Assembly (NCBI RefSeq): GCF_001435445.1
Contig: NZ_AZDH01000027.1
Location: 186,001 to 250,000 of the forward strand
DNA length: 64,000 nucleotides
Reading direction: 5' to 3'
Origin: Companilactobacillus kimchii DSM 13961 = JCM 10707
GTDB taxonomy: Bacteria; Bacillota; Bacilli; Lactobacillales; Lactobacillaceae
Positions within the stretch are counted from its first letter, which is position 1. Every line of letters starts with the position of its first letter. Of this stretch, positions 1 to 8,756 are shown in pieces. The notes beneath the pieces are model-generated. The model saw only the letters and a list, made by a program, of their open reading frames with translations. It made no database searches and was not told where the DNA came from. The position numbers were made by a program, and so were the translations under genes.

Positions 1-295
1 GCAAGTGAGCACCATGTGTAGCTACAATCACATATTGATCTACGGCTACATTAGGGGCGCCACAGACAATTTGAATATCCTCATCTTCACCAACATCAAC
101 CATACAAACCTTTAAATGATCTGAATCGGGATGTGGTTTAACGCTTGTAACATGACCCACAACTAAGCCAGTTAGTTCTGTTCCCAACTCAACAGGACTT
201 GATTCGATACCAGTTAGAGAAATTTTATTAGCCATTTCCTCAACAGTATGTGTGACAGGAATATATTCTTTTAACCAATTAACAGAAATTTTCAT
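1..295 (-). CDS. pheT: Phenylalanine--tRNA ligase beta subunit, N-terminal part (cut by window edge)
   Basis: This is the beginning of the beta subunit of the cytoplasmic alpha2-beta2 phenylalanyl-tRNA synthetase; the rest lies beyond base 1. The minus strand reads from an ATG at 295-293 as MKISVNWLKEYIP and continues through an OB-fold tRNA-binding segment with PHPDSDHLKVC and IVCGAPN, the signature shared by the PheT N-terminus and the YtpR/EMAP family. It starts 4 bp after the pheS stop codon, so the two subunits are co-transcribed under the Phe T-box. About 98 residues are visible. The start is clear from PheT homology and the tight spacing. Confidence 0.95.
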   Translation of the reverse strand, partial: MKISVNWLKEYIPVTHTVEEMANKISLTGIESSPVELGTELTGLVVGHVTSVKPHPDSDHLKVCMVDVGEDEDIQIVCGAPNVAVDQYVIVATHGAHL

Positions 296-299
296 TATC

Positions 300-1346
300 T
301 TAATTTACTCCTTTGAATTGTTCTAGGAATCTAACATCGTTTAGATAGAAATCACGAATATCGTTGATTCCGTATTTAAGCATGGCAAAACGTTCAGGTC
401 CAAGACCAAATGCCATACCACTATATTCGTTAGGATCAATTCCAGACATCTTCAAAACATTAGGATGAGTTAATCCAGCACCTAAAACTTCGATCCAACC
501 AGTATACTTACAGATACGACAGCCTTTACCATCACAGTTGAAACATGAAACATCAACTTCAACTGATGGCTCGGTGAATGGGAAGTAACTTGGACGGAAA
601 CGAATTTCACGTTGTGCGCCAAAGACATGACGACATAAGGCTTCCAAAGTACCCTTTAAATCAGCCATGCTAATGTTCTTATCAACTACTAGACCTTCAA
701 TTTGATGAAATTGATGTGAATGAGTAGCATCATCGTCATCACGACGGTAGACAACACCTGGTGAGATCATCTTCAATGGACCTTTAGTAAAGTCATGAGC
801 TTCCATGTCACGGCCTTCTTGGGCTGAAGTTTGAGTTCTCATTAATAATTCATCTGACAAATAGAATGTATCTTGCATATCACGAGCAGGGTGATCCTTA
901 GGGATGTTCAATCTTTCAAAGTTATAATGATCTTCTTCAACTTCATAACCTGGAGCAACTTCATAACCTAAACCGATGAAGAATTGCTCGATATCTTCAA
1001 TTGTTTGATTCAAGATATGCTTAGTTCCTTGAACTTGTTTAGCAGCTGGTAAAGTAACATCAATTTTTTCTTCTTCAAGTTGATGTGCTACTAACTTTTC
1101 ATTCAACTCGGTCATTTTTTCTTCAATGGCTTGTTGAATATCCTTCTTAACGTTATTAGCCAAAGTACCAATTTCAGGACGTTGTTCGGCTGGAACGTCT
1201 TTCATTCCACGTAAAGCTTTAGTAATTGGACCTTTCTTTCCTAACAGATTAACTCTTAGATCATTTAATTCTTGAAGTCTTTGCGCACGCTTAGCTTCAT
1301 CAATACCATTTTCTCTTAAGCTTTTGAGCTTATCATCTAATGACAT
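300..1346 (-). CDS. pheS: Phenylalanine--tRNA ligase alpha subunit
   Basis: Catalytic alpha subunit of class II phenylalanyl-tRNA synthetase, which charges tRNA-Phe. The 348 residues match the family's usual length of about 340-350. An N-terminal coiled coil (about residues 1-95) is followed by the class II core. Visible motifs are HQFHQIEG (motif 2 region), [10 protein letters not shown], a cysteine-rich stretch [14 protein letters not shown], and [13 protein letters not shown] (motif 3). The start at 1346 has a good GGGAGG ribosome binding site. pheT follows after 4 bp. Expression is controlled by the T-box leader directly upstream. The order ysgA-like gene, pheS, pheT also occurs in Bacillus. 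Confidence 0.98.
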   Translation of the reverse strand: MSLDDKLKSLRENGIDEAKRAQRLQELNDLRVNLLGKKGPITKALRGMKDVPAEQRPEIGTLANNVKKDIQQAIEEKMTELNEKLVAHQLEEEKIDVTLPAAKQVQGTKHILNQTIEDIEQFFIGLGYEVAPGYEVEEDHYNFERLNIPKDHPARDMQDTFYLSDELLMRTQTSAQEGRDMEAHDFTKGPLKMISPGVVYRRDDDDATHSHQFHQIEGLVVDKNISMADLKGTLEALCRHVFGAQREIRFRPSYFPFTEPSVEVDVSCFNCDGKGCRICKYTGWIEVLGAGLTHPNVLKMSGIDPNEYSGMAFGLGPERFAMLKYGINDIRDFYLNDVRFLEQFKGVN

Positions 1347-1418
1347 AGTTTTCCTCCCGCGTTACCTTTTTATTGTTATTTTCAAATGTTTGCAATCTCT
1401 TTAATGAACTTTCTGCAT

Positions 1419-1631
1419 AAAAAAAGTCCCCATCCCAAATAAGGGACGAGGACTCGCGGTACCACCCTAGTTCATGTCTAATACATGCACTCAAAGGTTA
1501 TATAGTAACCAACTTATAAACTCAGAAAGTGAATTCACTCTTTCATTCATCAAGTCTTCTCAGTCAACGACTCTTCCTGTCATGAAATCCCAAGCTACTG
1601 TTTTTCATCAAAGTTTAAACTATTTTCATAT
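1419..1631 (-). promoter_or_regulatory. T-box riboswitch leader of pheST (Phe, UUC specifier)
   Basis: Upstream of pheS the minus strand carries the T-box core AGGGTGGTACCGCG (1468-1455). It is followed by a strong terminator (GTCC/GGAC stem and seven T residues, 1451-1419), the usual arrangement for a leader that antiterminates on binding uncharged tRNA. The likely specifier codon is TTC (Phe) at 1533-1531, followed by ACTTTC. The thrS leader has the same ACTTTC immediately after its ACC codon, which supports the alignment. The specifier call is inferred from sequence, not folding. Confidence 0.93.
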
Positions 1632-1636
1632 GACTA

Positions 1637-1664
1637 ATTATACAAAAACCAAAAAGTTTCGCAA
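1637..1664 (-). promoter_or_regulatory. Promoter of pheST
   Basis: Minus-strand TTGCGA (1664-1659) and perfect TATAAT (1642-1637) are separated by 16 bp, placing transcription start near 1630 at the beginning of the T-box leader. It lies just past the stop codon of the upstream methyltransferase gene. Confidence 0.75.
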
Positions 1665-1668
1665 GTCT

Positions 1669-2430
1669 TTAAAGTGTTTGTAATCCATACATCAATACTC
1701 CAGCTGCTACGGCCACATTTAGTGATTCAGCTTTTCCTAAAATTGGAATATAAATGTTTTCATCACAAGCATTGAGAACATCTTGTGTTACACCATGAGC
1801 TTCATTACCCATAATTAAAGCGTAGTTATCAAGCTTCTCTAATTCATTGTAAGGCTTGGCTTGCTCATTAACTTCAGAACCATAGATTGTCAATTCAGAT
1901 TCTTTAGCCATGTCGATAGCCTTGTGGATATCCATACGATAGATTGGTAAATGGAATTGGCTACCTTGCATCGAACGTTGAACCTTTGGTTGATAAAAAT
2001 CAGCTGAGTCCAAACTAGTAATAATACCATCATATCCGGCAGCATCAGCAGTTCTAACAATTGTTCCCACATTACCAGGATCCTGAACATCATCTAACAT
2101 AACCCATTTTCCAGTAAGTGCTGACAATGATTCTGTATTATTCACTTTAAGAACAGCGAAAATTCCTTGTGGAGTCTTTGTTTCGGATAATTCTTTAGCT
2201 ACTTCTTCTGAAACAGTCACAGCGATATCATGGTATTTTTTAACCAAACGATCCTCAGCATACTTCTCGGTAACTAACACTTGAACAAAGTCTTGTTCAT
2301 ATTCATCGGCTTCACGTACTAAGTGAAAACCTTCAACCATGTAAGTCCCTGTTTTTCTAATGTACTTCGTTGATGCTAATTTCTTTAATTGCTTGATTTC
2401 ATCATTTTTCTTAGATTCAATATATTTCAT
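1669..2430 (-). CDS. TrmH/SpoU-family RNA 2'-O-methyltransferase (YsgA-like)
   Basis: Predicted SAM-dependent 2'-O-ribose methyltransferase of the SPOUT (TrmH/SpoU) superfamily, acting on rRNA or tRNA. The 253 residues start with a substrate-binding domain (KYIRKTGTYMVEGFHLVREA). The C-terminal knotted SPOUT domain has its three motifs: DDVQDPGNVGTIVRTADAAG, IMGNEAHGV, and IPILGKAESLNVAVAAGVLM. In Bacillus subtilis the homologue ysgA also sits directly before pheST, which supports orthology. The exact nucleotide modified cannot be read from the sequence. The start at 2430 has GAGGGATGAG upstream. It is divergent from acyP with a 67-bp intergenic region. Confidence 0.9.
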   Translation of the reverse strand: MKYIESKKNDEIKQLKKLASTKYIRKTGTYMVEGFHLVREADEYEQDFVQVLVTEKYAEDRLVKKYHDIAVTVSEEVAKELSETKTPQGIFAVLKVNNTESLSALTGKWVMLDDVQDPGNVGTIVRTADAAGYDGIITSLDSADFYQPKVQRSMQGSQFHLPIYRMDIHKAIDMAKESELTIYGSEVNEQAKPYNELEKLDNYALIMGNEAHGVTQDVLNACDENIYIPILGKAESLNVAVAAGVLMYGLQTL

Positions 2431-2497
2431 ATGTGTCTCATCCCTCTTGTTCTATAATATAAATATTAACACATAAGATGATGTGAGGTGATTAGTT

Positions 2498-2773
2498 GTG
2501 AAACATCTTTCTATTAATGTTGACGGTTTAGTGCAGGGCGTGGGTTTTCGCTACTCAACTTTACAAGTTGCAGTTGAATTAGGTATAACCGGAACAGTTC
2601 GAAATGAAATCGACGGTTCAGTGTCTATTGAGGCTGAAGGTCCACAAAAGGAACTCTATGTTTTTTTAAATCGTGTTAAATCTTCTCCATCACCCTTTGG
2701 AAAAGTTAGAAAATTGGACTATACTTTTTCTGACGACTTGCAACATTACAAGAAATTTACTGTGATTGGTTGA
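2498..2773 (+). CDS. acyP: Acylphosphatase
   Basis: Small cytosolic enzyme that hydrolyses acyl phosphates such as acetyl phosphate or carbamoyl phosphate. The 91 residues match the family size of about 90. The signature VQGVGFRYST carries the phosphate-binding loop and catalytic arginine, and GTVRNEIDGSVSIEAEG carries the catalytic asparagine. The start is GTG at 2498 with GAGGTG seven bases upstream; no closer ATG exists. It runs divergently from the methyltransferase and is followed 58 bp later by the yidC homologue. Confidence 0.96.
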   Translation: MKHLSINVDGLVQGVGFRYSTLQVAVELGITGTVRNEIDGSVSIEAEGPQKELYVFLNRVKSSPSPFGKVRKLDYTFSDDLQHYKKFTVIG

Positions 2774-2831
2774 AACGTCAAATGAGTTAACGTATATTAC
2801 ATTATATATGACTAAAAGGGTGGTTTATTAA

Positions 2832-3818
2832 TTGAATAAAAAATACGTCAAATATCTATCAGTACTTTCATTAGTTTTAGTACTGACACTAGTTTTGACG
2901 GGGTGTGCTCAGCAAACAGCTGCAAACTTGCACGCTCCTACTAGTGGGCCCTACGGAATAGTTTACAAATGGATTGGAACTCCATTCCAAAAGTTAATCC
3001 TAAAAACGGCCCAAACTATTGGTGGTAAAAATGCCTACGCATGGGGTATCGTTATTATTTCCTTTATCGTTCGTCTGGTGTTGGTTCCTTTATCATTGAA
3101 CCAACAATACAAGTCAACGACTCAACAGGAAAAAATGCGTGCTGTACAGCCTCAATTGAAGATGGTTCAAGCTGCACAAAAGAAAGCTAAAGATCCAGCT
3201 GCGCAACAAAAAATTAGTGCTTTAATGATGGATGTTTATAAACAGAATAATCTTAGTTTGACTGGTGGTATGGGTTGTCTACCTCTATTGCTTCAAATGC
3301 CTATCTTGATGGGTATTTATCAAGCTGTGCAATATTCTAAAGAAATTGCTTCAGCTACTTTCTTAAATATTCCACTTGGTAAGCCAAGTATCATCATTGC
3401 CATTATTGCTACATTGTTCTACGTCATCCAAAGTTGGATGTCCTTACAAATTGTTCCACCAGAACAAAGAAAACAAATGCAAACAATGATGATGGTCAGT
3501 CCATTGATGACTTTCTTCTTCTCAATCTTCTTATCTGCCGCACTTGCTCTTTACTTCTTGGTTGGTGGTGTTGTTATTGTTATTCAACAACTGATTACTA
3601 ACTACATCGTAACTCCAAGAATTAGAAAACAAACTGATGCTGATTTAGCTAAGCATCCGGTTAAAGTCTTGGTTACTCAAGAAATGCTTGATAATATCTT
3701 AAATGGTGGAGCTGCTCCTAGTTCCCCTGCAGGTAATGCTCAACAAGCTGAAGAAAAAGAACTTCACAAAAATATTCGTGAATTAAATAAGGGTAAACAA
3801 AACCGTAATAAGAAATAG
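2832..3818 (+). CDS. yidC: Membrane protein insertase YidC/OxaA (lipoprotein type)
   Basis: Polytopic insertase that helps membrane proteins fold and insert, alone or with SecYEG. The N-terminus is a lipoprotein signal ending in the lipobox LTGC at about residue 25, as in Gram-positive YidC/SpoIIIJ proteins. The YidC core has about five membrane segments: WGIVIISFIVRLVLVP with the conserved arginine in the hydrophilic groove, GCLPLLLQMPILMGIY, IIIAIIATLFYVIQ, and a C-terminal pair around MTFFFSIFLSAALALYFLVG. A basic tail follows. The start is TTG at 2832 with AAAGGGTGG upstream. Two YidC paralogues are usual in this group; the other is not in this window. Confidence 0.96.
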   Translation: MNKKYVKYLSVLSLVLVLTLVLTGCAQQTAANLHAPTSGPYGIVYKWIGTPFQKLILKTAQTIGGKNAYAWGIVIISFIVRLVLVPLSLNQQYKSTTQQEKMRAVQPQLKMVQAAQKKAKDPAAQQKISALMMDVYKQNNLSLTGGMGCLPLLLQMPILMGIYQAVQYSKEIASATFLNIPLGKPSIIIAIIATLFYVIQSWMSLQIVPPEQRKQMQTMMMVSPLMTFFFSIFLSAALALYFLVGGVVIVIQQLITNYIVTPRIRKQTDADLAKHPVKVLVTQEMLDNILNGGAAPSSPAGNAQQAEEKELHKNIRELNKGKQNRNKK

Positions 3819-3820
3819 AC

Positions 3821-3858
3821 AAAAAATCTCTCAATCGATTAGGATTGAGAGATTTTTT
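3821..3858. terminator. Bidirectional terminator between yidC and the lipoprotein gene
   Basis: A perfect 16-bp inverted repeat (AAAAAATCTCTCAATC and its complement) with a 6-nt loop and T runs on both sides lies between two convergent genes, so it can terminate both. Confidence 0.9.
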
Positions 3859-3861
3859 CTT

Positions 3862-4803
3862 TTACAAATTTGGTTTAGAATGCATTACCAATCCATTTGA
3901 ATAAACTGTCCAATCATCGCCAGACGATCCATCATTATCAGTCGAATGAATCCAATAAACAGTTTGACCATTACCATCTGTATAAGTCTTAGCTGTACCG
4001 CCATTCTGATCAATAACCACGGAATATTTCTTATCAGTATTACCATCATGGCTCTTGATTATATTCATCGCCTGATCAGCATTAACAGTTCCAACTGACG
4101 ATGAATTATCATTACTTTCCGTTTTATTATCGGCATTCTTGTTATCATCAGTACTAGTACTTGTTGAATCATTAGCATTTGTACTTACAGTACTAGTAGT
4201 ATCACCATTATCTTTTTTTGAATCTTCTATTTCAGAATTAGTCGATTTTGTTACTTGTTTAGTTTGCTTAGTCTTTTCGACCACTTTAGTAGCCTGCTTA
4301 TATGAATTTTCCAAACTACTATTAGTCAAATTAGATGAACGGGAACTTAATTTGGCTGTCTCACTATAAGCTAATTCATTATCTGCGCTTTTATAAACAA
4401 ACAACCCTACTGTCTGAAATTCACTTAATTCAACATCTTCAAATAAATTCTTTACAGTTTTAGTACTGTTAGAATCAATAGTGCTATCACCATCTTTATC
4501 AGCTCTTACTTTGTCGCTTTTCGTATGCATCAGGATAAAATCGGAATTGATAAAGCTTATATTTTTATTAGTACGATTAATAATTTTTAAATCTACTGAC
4601 ACTGGATCTTGACTACTTCTGGTAAATAAAAATGTTAATTCATTTCTCTCCGATTGAGATAAGCTTGTGTAGTCTACTGTCTTCTCTGTAGTTTCCGTGG
4701 CCTTGACGTCAGAAGTTGATTTATCTGCGTCAGCTTTATTCGCACAACCGGCACTAATTAGTAGTAAACACATTACGCCAATTAACAGTGCTTTCTTACT
4801 CAA
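3862..4803 (-). CDS. Putative lipoprotein with Ser/Thr-rich linker, function unknown
   Basis: A 313-residue exported lipoprotein. The signal peptide ends in a lipobox (LLLISAGC, Cys at about 21). Residues about 45-165 form a beta-rich domain (NELTFLFTRSSQDPVSVDLK, then VELSEFQTVGLFVYK), resembling the DUF4352/DUF5067 type of extracellular domain that holds conserved hydrophobic strands; this resemblance is weak. A low-complexity Ser/Thr/Asn/Asp linker (about 190-235) leads to a short C-terminal domain, NADQAMNIIKSHDGNTD to the end, of a kind seen at the end of several lactobacillus lipoproteins. It stands alone, convergent with yidC and downstream of the two-component operon's terminator. I do not recognise a specific function. 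Confidence 0.85.
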   Translation of the reverse strand: MSKKALLIGVMCLLLISAGCANKADADKSTSDVKATETTEKTVDYTSLSQSERNELTFLFTRSSQDPVSVDLKIINRTNKNISFINSDFILMHTKSDKVRADKDGDSTIDSNSTKTVKNLFEDVELSEFQTVGLFVYKSADNELAYSETAKLSSRSSNLTNSSLENSYKQATKVVEKTKQTKQVTKSTNSEIEDSKKDNGDTTSTVSTNANDSTSTSTDDNKNADNKTESNDNSSSVGTVNADQAMNIIKSHDGNTDKKYSVVIDQNGGTAKTYTDGNGQTVYWIHSTDNDGSSGDDWTVYSNGLVMHSKPNL

Positions 4804-4877
4804 AATATCTTCCTCCCCTTGGATGGTATCTTAATAATATACTTTTAGGTTGAACTTTGGAAATAACCTGCAAAATG

Positions 4878-4925
4878 AAAATGGACATCTATTAGAGATG
4901 CATTTCTCTAGTAGATGTCCATTTA
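4878..4925 (-). terminator. Terminator after the two-component operon
   Basis: A long inverted repeat (AAATGGACATCTA with its complement, plus TAGAGA/TCTCTA) lies just after the histidine kinase stop codon, with T-rich sequence on the minus side. Confidence 0.8.
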
Positions 4926-4932
4926 TTTATAG

Positions 4933-6012
4933 CTATTCACCTTTAGTCGTTTCATCTTCAGCAGGAGCTTCTTGAATAAGTGGCAATTCAATCTTGAAAA
5001 CTGTTCCTGAACCGACAACACTTTCTACTTCCAAACTACCATGATAGATTTCAATCAATCTTTTGGCGATAGAAAGCCCTAATCCGTTCCCTCCACGTTT
5101 TCTAGAGCGAGCCTTGTCAACTCTATAGAATCTGTTAAAAATACGTTTAAGGTCTTTTTTTGCGATTCCTAAGCCATAATCTTGAACCACAACTTCTAGC
5201 AAAGCTGAGTTAGTTGAAGCCGCAAAATTTATTTCCTTCCGATCAGCGGAATATTTGAAGGCATTATCCAGTAAGATAACCAAAACCTGTTCCAAGTGAT
5301 TACGATAAATTTTAACTTTGCTACCTTCACGAATATCATCATCGAAATTAATAACAAAATCGGGATGTAACATTTTAAAATCATTATAAACTTGGGTAAA
5401 TAATGGTTTAACTTCTGTTGTTTGCTCCAAATAAGCACTATCGATTTGTTCAACTCTAGTTAAATCGAGCATCTCTTGAATTAAGGATTGCATACGTTTC
5501 AATTCCTGTAATGAAGAATTGATCGAGTCATTCAAAACTTGAGGATCATCTTTTCCCCAACGTTGTAACATGCTCAAATGTCCTTCCAAAACAGCTACTG
5601 GCGTTCTCAATTCATGTGAAACATCTTCCACGAATTCCTTTTGTTGATTCGTGTAAGCTTGCATTCGATCTAACATTTTATTGATATTAACTGTTAAATC
5701 GTAAACTTCATCATTTCTCTTACGTAACTTGATTCGAGAATCGGAATCAGGTTTTTTATTTAAATCATCAATAGTCTTATTGATCCGTTTTAAATCATTC
5801 AAAACCATCGTTACTGCAAAATAGCTCAAAAGGACTCCAATAACGAAAACAACGATGCCACCGATCAATAGTTTATTTGTAAAAGAATGAATCTCGTTTA
5901 CGGATGCAACGTTCTGGACAGTTCGCATAGCTAAAACGCCTACAAAAATGTAGGCCATTAAAATAACTATTGAAATCAATGCTGTCCACTTAAATCTAAT
6001 GGAAATCCTCAT
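4933..6012 (-). CDS. Sensor histidine kinase, CovS/ArlS-like
   Basis: Membrane sensor kinase paired with the response regulator before it. The 359 residues contain two membrane segments (about 9-29 and 48-70) separated by only about 18 residues. They are followed by a HAMP linker, a HisKA domain with the phospho-accepting histidine in DVSHELRTPVAVLEGH (about 134), and a HATPase domain with N box (LLDNAFKYS), G1 (VQDYGLGI), F (RFYRVDKARSR) and G2 (GGNGLGLSIAKRLIE) boxes. Its start overlaps the regulator stop by 4 bp (ATGA). The tiny external loop suggests that it senses events in or at the membrane rather than a soluble ligand. The closest named families by sequence are CovS/CsrS and ArlS; orthology is not proven. 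Confidence 0.95.
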   Translation of the reverse strand: MRISIRFKWTALISIVILMAYIFVGVLAMRTVQNVASVNEIHSFTNKLLIGGIVVFVIGVLLSYFAVTMVLNDLKRINKTIDDLNKKPDSDSRIKLRKRNDEVYDLTVNINKMLDRMQAYTNQQKEFVEDVSHELRTPVAVLEGHLSMLQRWGKDDPQVLNDSINSSLQELKRMQSLIQEMLDLTRVEQIDSAYLEQTTEVKPLFTQVYNDFKMLHPDFVINFDDDIREGSKVKIYRNHLEQVLVILLDNAFKYSADRKEINFAASTNSALLEVVVQDYGLGIAKKDLKRIFNRFYRVDKARSRKRGGNGLGLSIAKRLIEIYHGSLEVESVVGSGTVFKIELPLIQEAPAEDETTKGE

Positions 6013-6695
6013 CGTCTCATCACATATCCTTTACCACGAACGGTTGAAATATAACTTGGTGCACCTGAACGATCAATTTTATTACGTAGATATTTAATAT
6101 AAACATCTACAACGTTAGTCTCAGTTGAAGAACCTGTTCCCCAAACGCGCTCTAATAAATCATCACGGCTCAAAACGGTTCCAACGTTTTCCATCAAAAC
6201 ACTCAACAAATCATATTCGCGACGTGTTAAATCAATCACTTCACCATTACGCTTCAAAGTTTGAGTCGTCTTATCAATTACCAGATTCTTATACTTAAGA
6301 ACTTGATCATTATTTCTAGTTACATCGATATCTAAATCGATACGTCTTAACAAAGCACGAATTCTTGCAAGTAATTCCTCAATAGCAAAAGGTTTAACGA
6401 TATAATCATCAGCACCATGATCTAATCCTGATACACGATCAATAATTGAGTCTCTTGCTGTCATCATAATAATTGGTGTGTTCTTTTCTTGACGAATACG
6501 ACGACAAACTTCAATACCATTTAATTCAGGCAACATTAGATCTAATAAGATCAAATCCCAGTCTTCAGACAATGCTGCTTCAAGGCCAGTTCTACCATCA
6601 CGTTCAACAGTTACTTCATAGTTTTCATGTTGAAGTTCGAGTTGAACAAATTTTGCCATGTTCTCTTCGTCTTCAATAACAAGTATTTTAGCCAT
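6009..6695 (-). CDS. OmpR/PhoB-family response regulator, CovR/ArlR-like
   Basis: DNA-binding regulator of the two-component system. Residues 1-120 form the receiver domain, with acidic pocket EDEEN, phosphoacceptor aspartate in LILLDLMLPELNG (about 52), Thr/Ala in MMTARD and the conserved lysine in IVKPFAIEELLARIRALLRR. Residues about 130-228 are the winged helix (LTRREYDLLSVLMENVG, VVDVYIKYLRNKID, VRGKGYVMR). The receiver closely follows the CovR/ArlR consensus; those systems control envelope and surface functions in cocci. A dyad upstream (TGCCA, six bases, TGGCA at 6759-6774) could be an operator, but this is only a guess. Confidence 0.96.
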   Translation of the reverse strand: MAKILVIEDEENMAKFVQLELQHENYEVTVERDGRTGLEAALSEDWDLILLDLMLPELNGIEVCRRIRQEKNTPIIMMTARDSIIDRVSGLDHGADDYIVKPFAIEELLARIRALLRRIDLDIDVTRNNDQVLKYKNLVIDKTTQTLKRNGEVIDLTRREYDLLSVLMENVGTVLSRDDLLERVWGTGSSTETNVVDVYIKYLRNKIDRSGAPSYISTVRGKGYVMRR

Positions 6696-7081
6696 ATATT
6701 TCTCCCATACATAAATATTAAATTGTCTTTAATTATAGCTTAATCATTAATTTGAATATGCCAGATTCTTGGCAATGCACTAATGATTTTAACATATAGC
6801 AAAAATTAAAAGAAGACAAGCTTTTATTTTTATTTTTTTAGAAAAATAAAAAAGAGGCAATAATTAGCCTCAATTTTAATAATTTAATTTACTTTTCATA
6901 GAAATATAAATAATGAAAACAAATTAAAATCGTGGATTTACTAAATGAGATTTCAAAATAACATTATTTGATAATTCATCGGCTAACGGTAATAATTTAA
7001 CTTCTACTCTTTTTGGCGCAAAATCCTCTCCCCTTTAAAAATCCCCACTTTTAAAGCATAAGCAAGTTCAGTTTTTTAAAT
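6696..7081. other. Gene-poor intergenic stretch between the response regulator and gnd
   Basis: About 390 bases of AT-rich DNA. It contains the regulator's leader with a TATAAT-like box near 6737, the 6759-6774 dyad, a weak minus-strand terminator at 6847-6872, and an open minus-strand frame without a start codon (7034-6924). No gene meeting normal criteria was found. Confidence 0.6.
6847..6872 (-). terminator. Probable minus-strand terminator
   Basis: GAGGC, eight-base loop, GCCTC, then six T residues on the minus strand. The stem is short. It implies that some leftward transcript arrives from the 6.9-7.08 kb region. Confidence 0.5.
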
Positions 7082-7132
7082 AAAAAAGCCTTAGACAATT
7101 AATCGTCATTTACACAACGATTATGTCTAAGG
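7082..7132 (-). terminator. Terminator of gnd
   Basis: Long hairpin just past the gnd stop codon. CCTTAGAC pairs with GTCTAAGG, with an inner AATCGT/ACGATT stem, followed by six T residues on the minus strand. Confidence 0.85.
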
Positions 7133-7152
7133 ACATTTTTATATTAATTTAA

Positions 7153-8577
7153 TTATTGTTCTTCATACCATGTGTAGTGGAATACGCCTGGTTTGTCATT
7201 TCTCTCATAAGTATGAGCACCGAAGTAATCTCTTTGAGCTTGGATCAAGTTTGCAGGAAGAACTTCTGAACGATATTGATCGTAGTATGAAATTGCGGCC
7301 ATGAAACCTGAAACAGGAATTCCTGCTTGAACAGCAAAACTTACAACGTCACGAACGTCTGATTGATATTCTTCAACGATACCCTTGAAGTAATCGTCCA
7401 ACAATAAGTTATCTAGTTTTGGTTCTTTATCGTAAGCATCTGTAATCTTTTGTAGGAATTGTGCACGAATGATACAACCGGCACGCCAGATTTGAGCAAT
7501 CTTACCATATTGTAGATCCCAGTCGTAGTGATCTGAAGCGGCCTTCATTTGAGCAAATCCTTGAGCATAACTGATCAACTTACTGAAGTACAAAGCTTTA
7601 CGGATCTTTTCAACTAATTCGTCCATATCTTTAACAATTGGCTTTGTAGCAGGTGCAGGAAGAACCTTACTTGCCTTAACACGTTCGTCTTTATAAGCAG
7701 AAACGTAACGTGAGTAAACTGATTCAGTGATCAATGATTGTGGAACACCTAATTCTAGAGCACTTTGTGAACTCCACTTACCAGTACCCTTGTTACCAGC
7801 TTTATCCATAATCTTGTTGACGATGTAGTCATCTGAGCCTTCATCATCTTTTCTAGTCAAGATTTGTGATGTGATATCAATCAAGTAACTTGAAAGTTCA
7901 CCCTTGTTCCAGTCTTGGAAGACTTCGGCAATCTTATTAACATCATTGTTAAATAAGTGCTTCAACAAGTTGTAACTTTCTGAAATCAATTCCATATCGC
8001 CATATTCGATACCATTGTGAACCATCTTTACATAGTGACCGGCACCATTAGGTCCGATATATGTAACACATGGAGCGCCATCTTCGTCAGCTTTAGCTGA
8101 AATTTGTTCCAAAATAGGAGCAACTAAGTCATAAGCTTCTTTTTGACCACCGGGCATCAATGAAGGTCCTTGAAGGGCACCTAATTCACCACCAGAAACA
8201 CCCATTCCGATAAAGTTGATTCCTGATTTATCCAAAAGTTCGTTACGCTTCATAGTATCTTCGAAGAATGTATTACCACCATCGATCAATACATCGCCTT
8301 TGTCTAATAAAGGCAATAATTGATTGATAACAGCATCAGTACCAGCACCAGCCTTAACCATCATCAAAATACGACGAGGTTTTTCTAGTGAGTTTACAAA
8401 GTCCTCAATTGTATAACTTGGTACCAATTTCTTTTCAGGATGTTCCTCGACAACTGCTTTTGTCTTTGAACCAGTACGGTTGTAGATAGCAACTTCATAT
8501 CCGCGGCTTTCAATGTTAAGGGCAAGATTCTTACCCATAACAGCCATACCAATAACACCAATTTGTGGTTTTGCCAT
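7153..8577 (-). CDS. gnd: 6-phosphogluconate dehydrogenase, decarboxylating
   Basis: Converts 6-phosphogluconate to ribulose 5-phosphate and CO2 with reduction of NADP (oxidative pentose phosphate or phosphoketolase route). The 474 residues match the long decarboxylating form. The N-terminal Rossmann domain has [20 protein letters not shown] and YNRTGSKT, consistent with NADP preference. Catalytic signatures are [19 protein letters not shown] and [18 protein letters not shown]. The helical dimer domain ends around [17 protein letters not shown] lies before the ATG at 8577. It is monocistronic, with its own terminator. Confidence 0.98.
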   Translation of the reverse strand: MAKPQIGVIGMAVMGKNLALNIESRGYEVAIYNRTGSKTKAVVEEHPEKKLVPSYTIEDFVNSLEKPRRILMMVKAGAGTDAVINQLLPLLDKGDVLIDGGNTFFEDTMKRNELLDKSGINFIGMGVSGGELGALQGPSLMPGGQKEAYDLVAPILEQISAKADEDGAPCVTYIGPNGAGHYVKMVHNGIEYGDMELISESYNLLKHLFNNDVNKIAEVFQDWNKGELSSYLIDITSQILTRKDDEGSDDYIVNKIMDKAGNKGTGKWSSQSALELGVPQSLITESVYSRYVSAYKDERVKASKVLPAPATKPIVKDMDELVEKIRKALYFSKLISYAQGFAQMKAASDHYDWDLQYGKIAQIWRAGCIIRAQFLQKITDAYDKEPKLDNLLLDDYFKGIVEEYQSDVRDVVSFAVQAGIPVSGFMAAISYYDQYRSEVLPANLIQAQRDYFGAHTYERNDKPGVFHYTWYEEQ

Positions 8578-8733
8578 TATAATAATTACCTCCGATTTTT
8601 GTTAACACATATTAATCTTAACAAAAAAATAAAAAAGGAGTATATAAAAGAACTTTTTTAGCAATTTTTTTGTAAAAAAAGGTGATTAGATTTATATGTG
8701 TAATTTTCAATACCTAATAAATGCAAATAAAAA

Positions 8734-8756
8734 AGAGCAGTAACAATACTACTCCT
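8734..8756 (-). terminator. Terminator overlapping the end of the DUF177 gene
   Basis: Minus-strand hairpin GGAGTAGTA, loop, TACTGCTC, then TTTTTTATTT. The stop codon of the upstream gene (8751-8749) lies inside it. The stem has one mismatch. Confidence 0.65.

Noticed and set aside
1474-1683. 69-codon plus-strand open frame upstream of pheS
   Set aside because: It lies across the T-box leader on the opposite strand, has no ribosome binding site, and its composition follows the RNA structure.
4139-4369. 76-codon plus-strand open frame, hydrophobic
   Set aside because: It is the complement of the Ser/Thr-rich linker of the lipoprotein gene, which gives Val/Leu-rich translations by composition alone.
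6759-6774. TGCCA-N6-TGGCA dyad upstream of the response regulator
   Set aside because: It could be an autoregulatory site, but arms of five bases occur often by chance and its distance from the promoter is unclear, so it is not listed as a finding.
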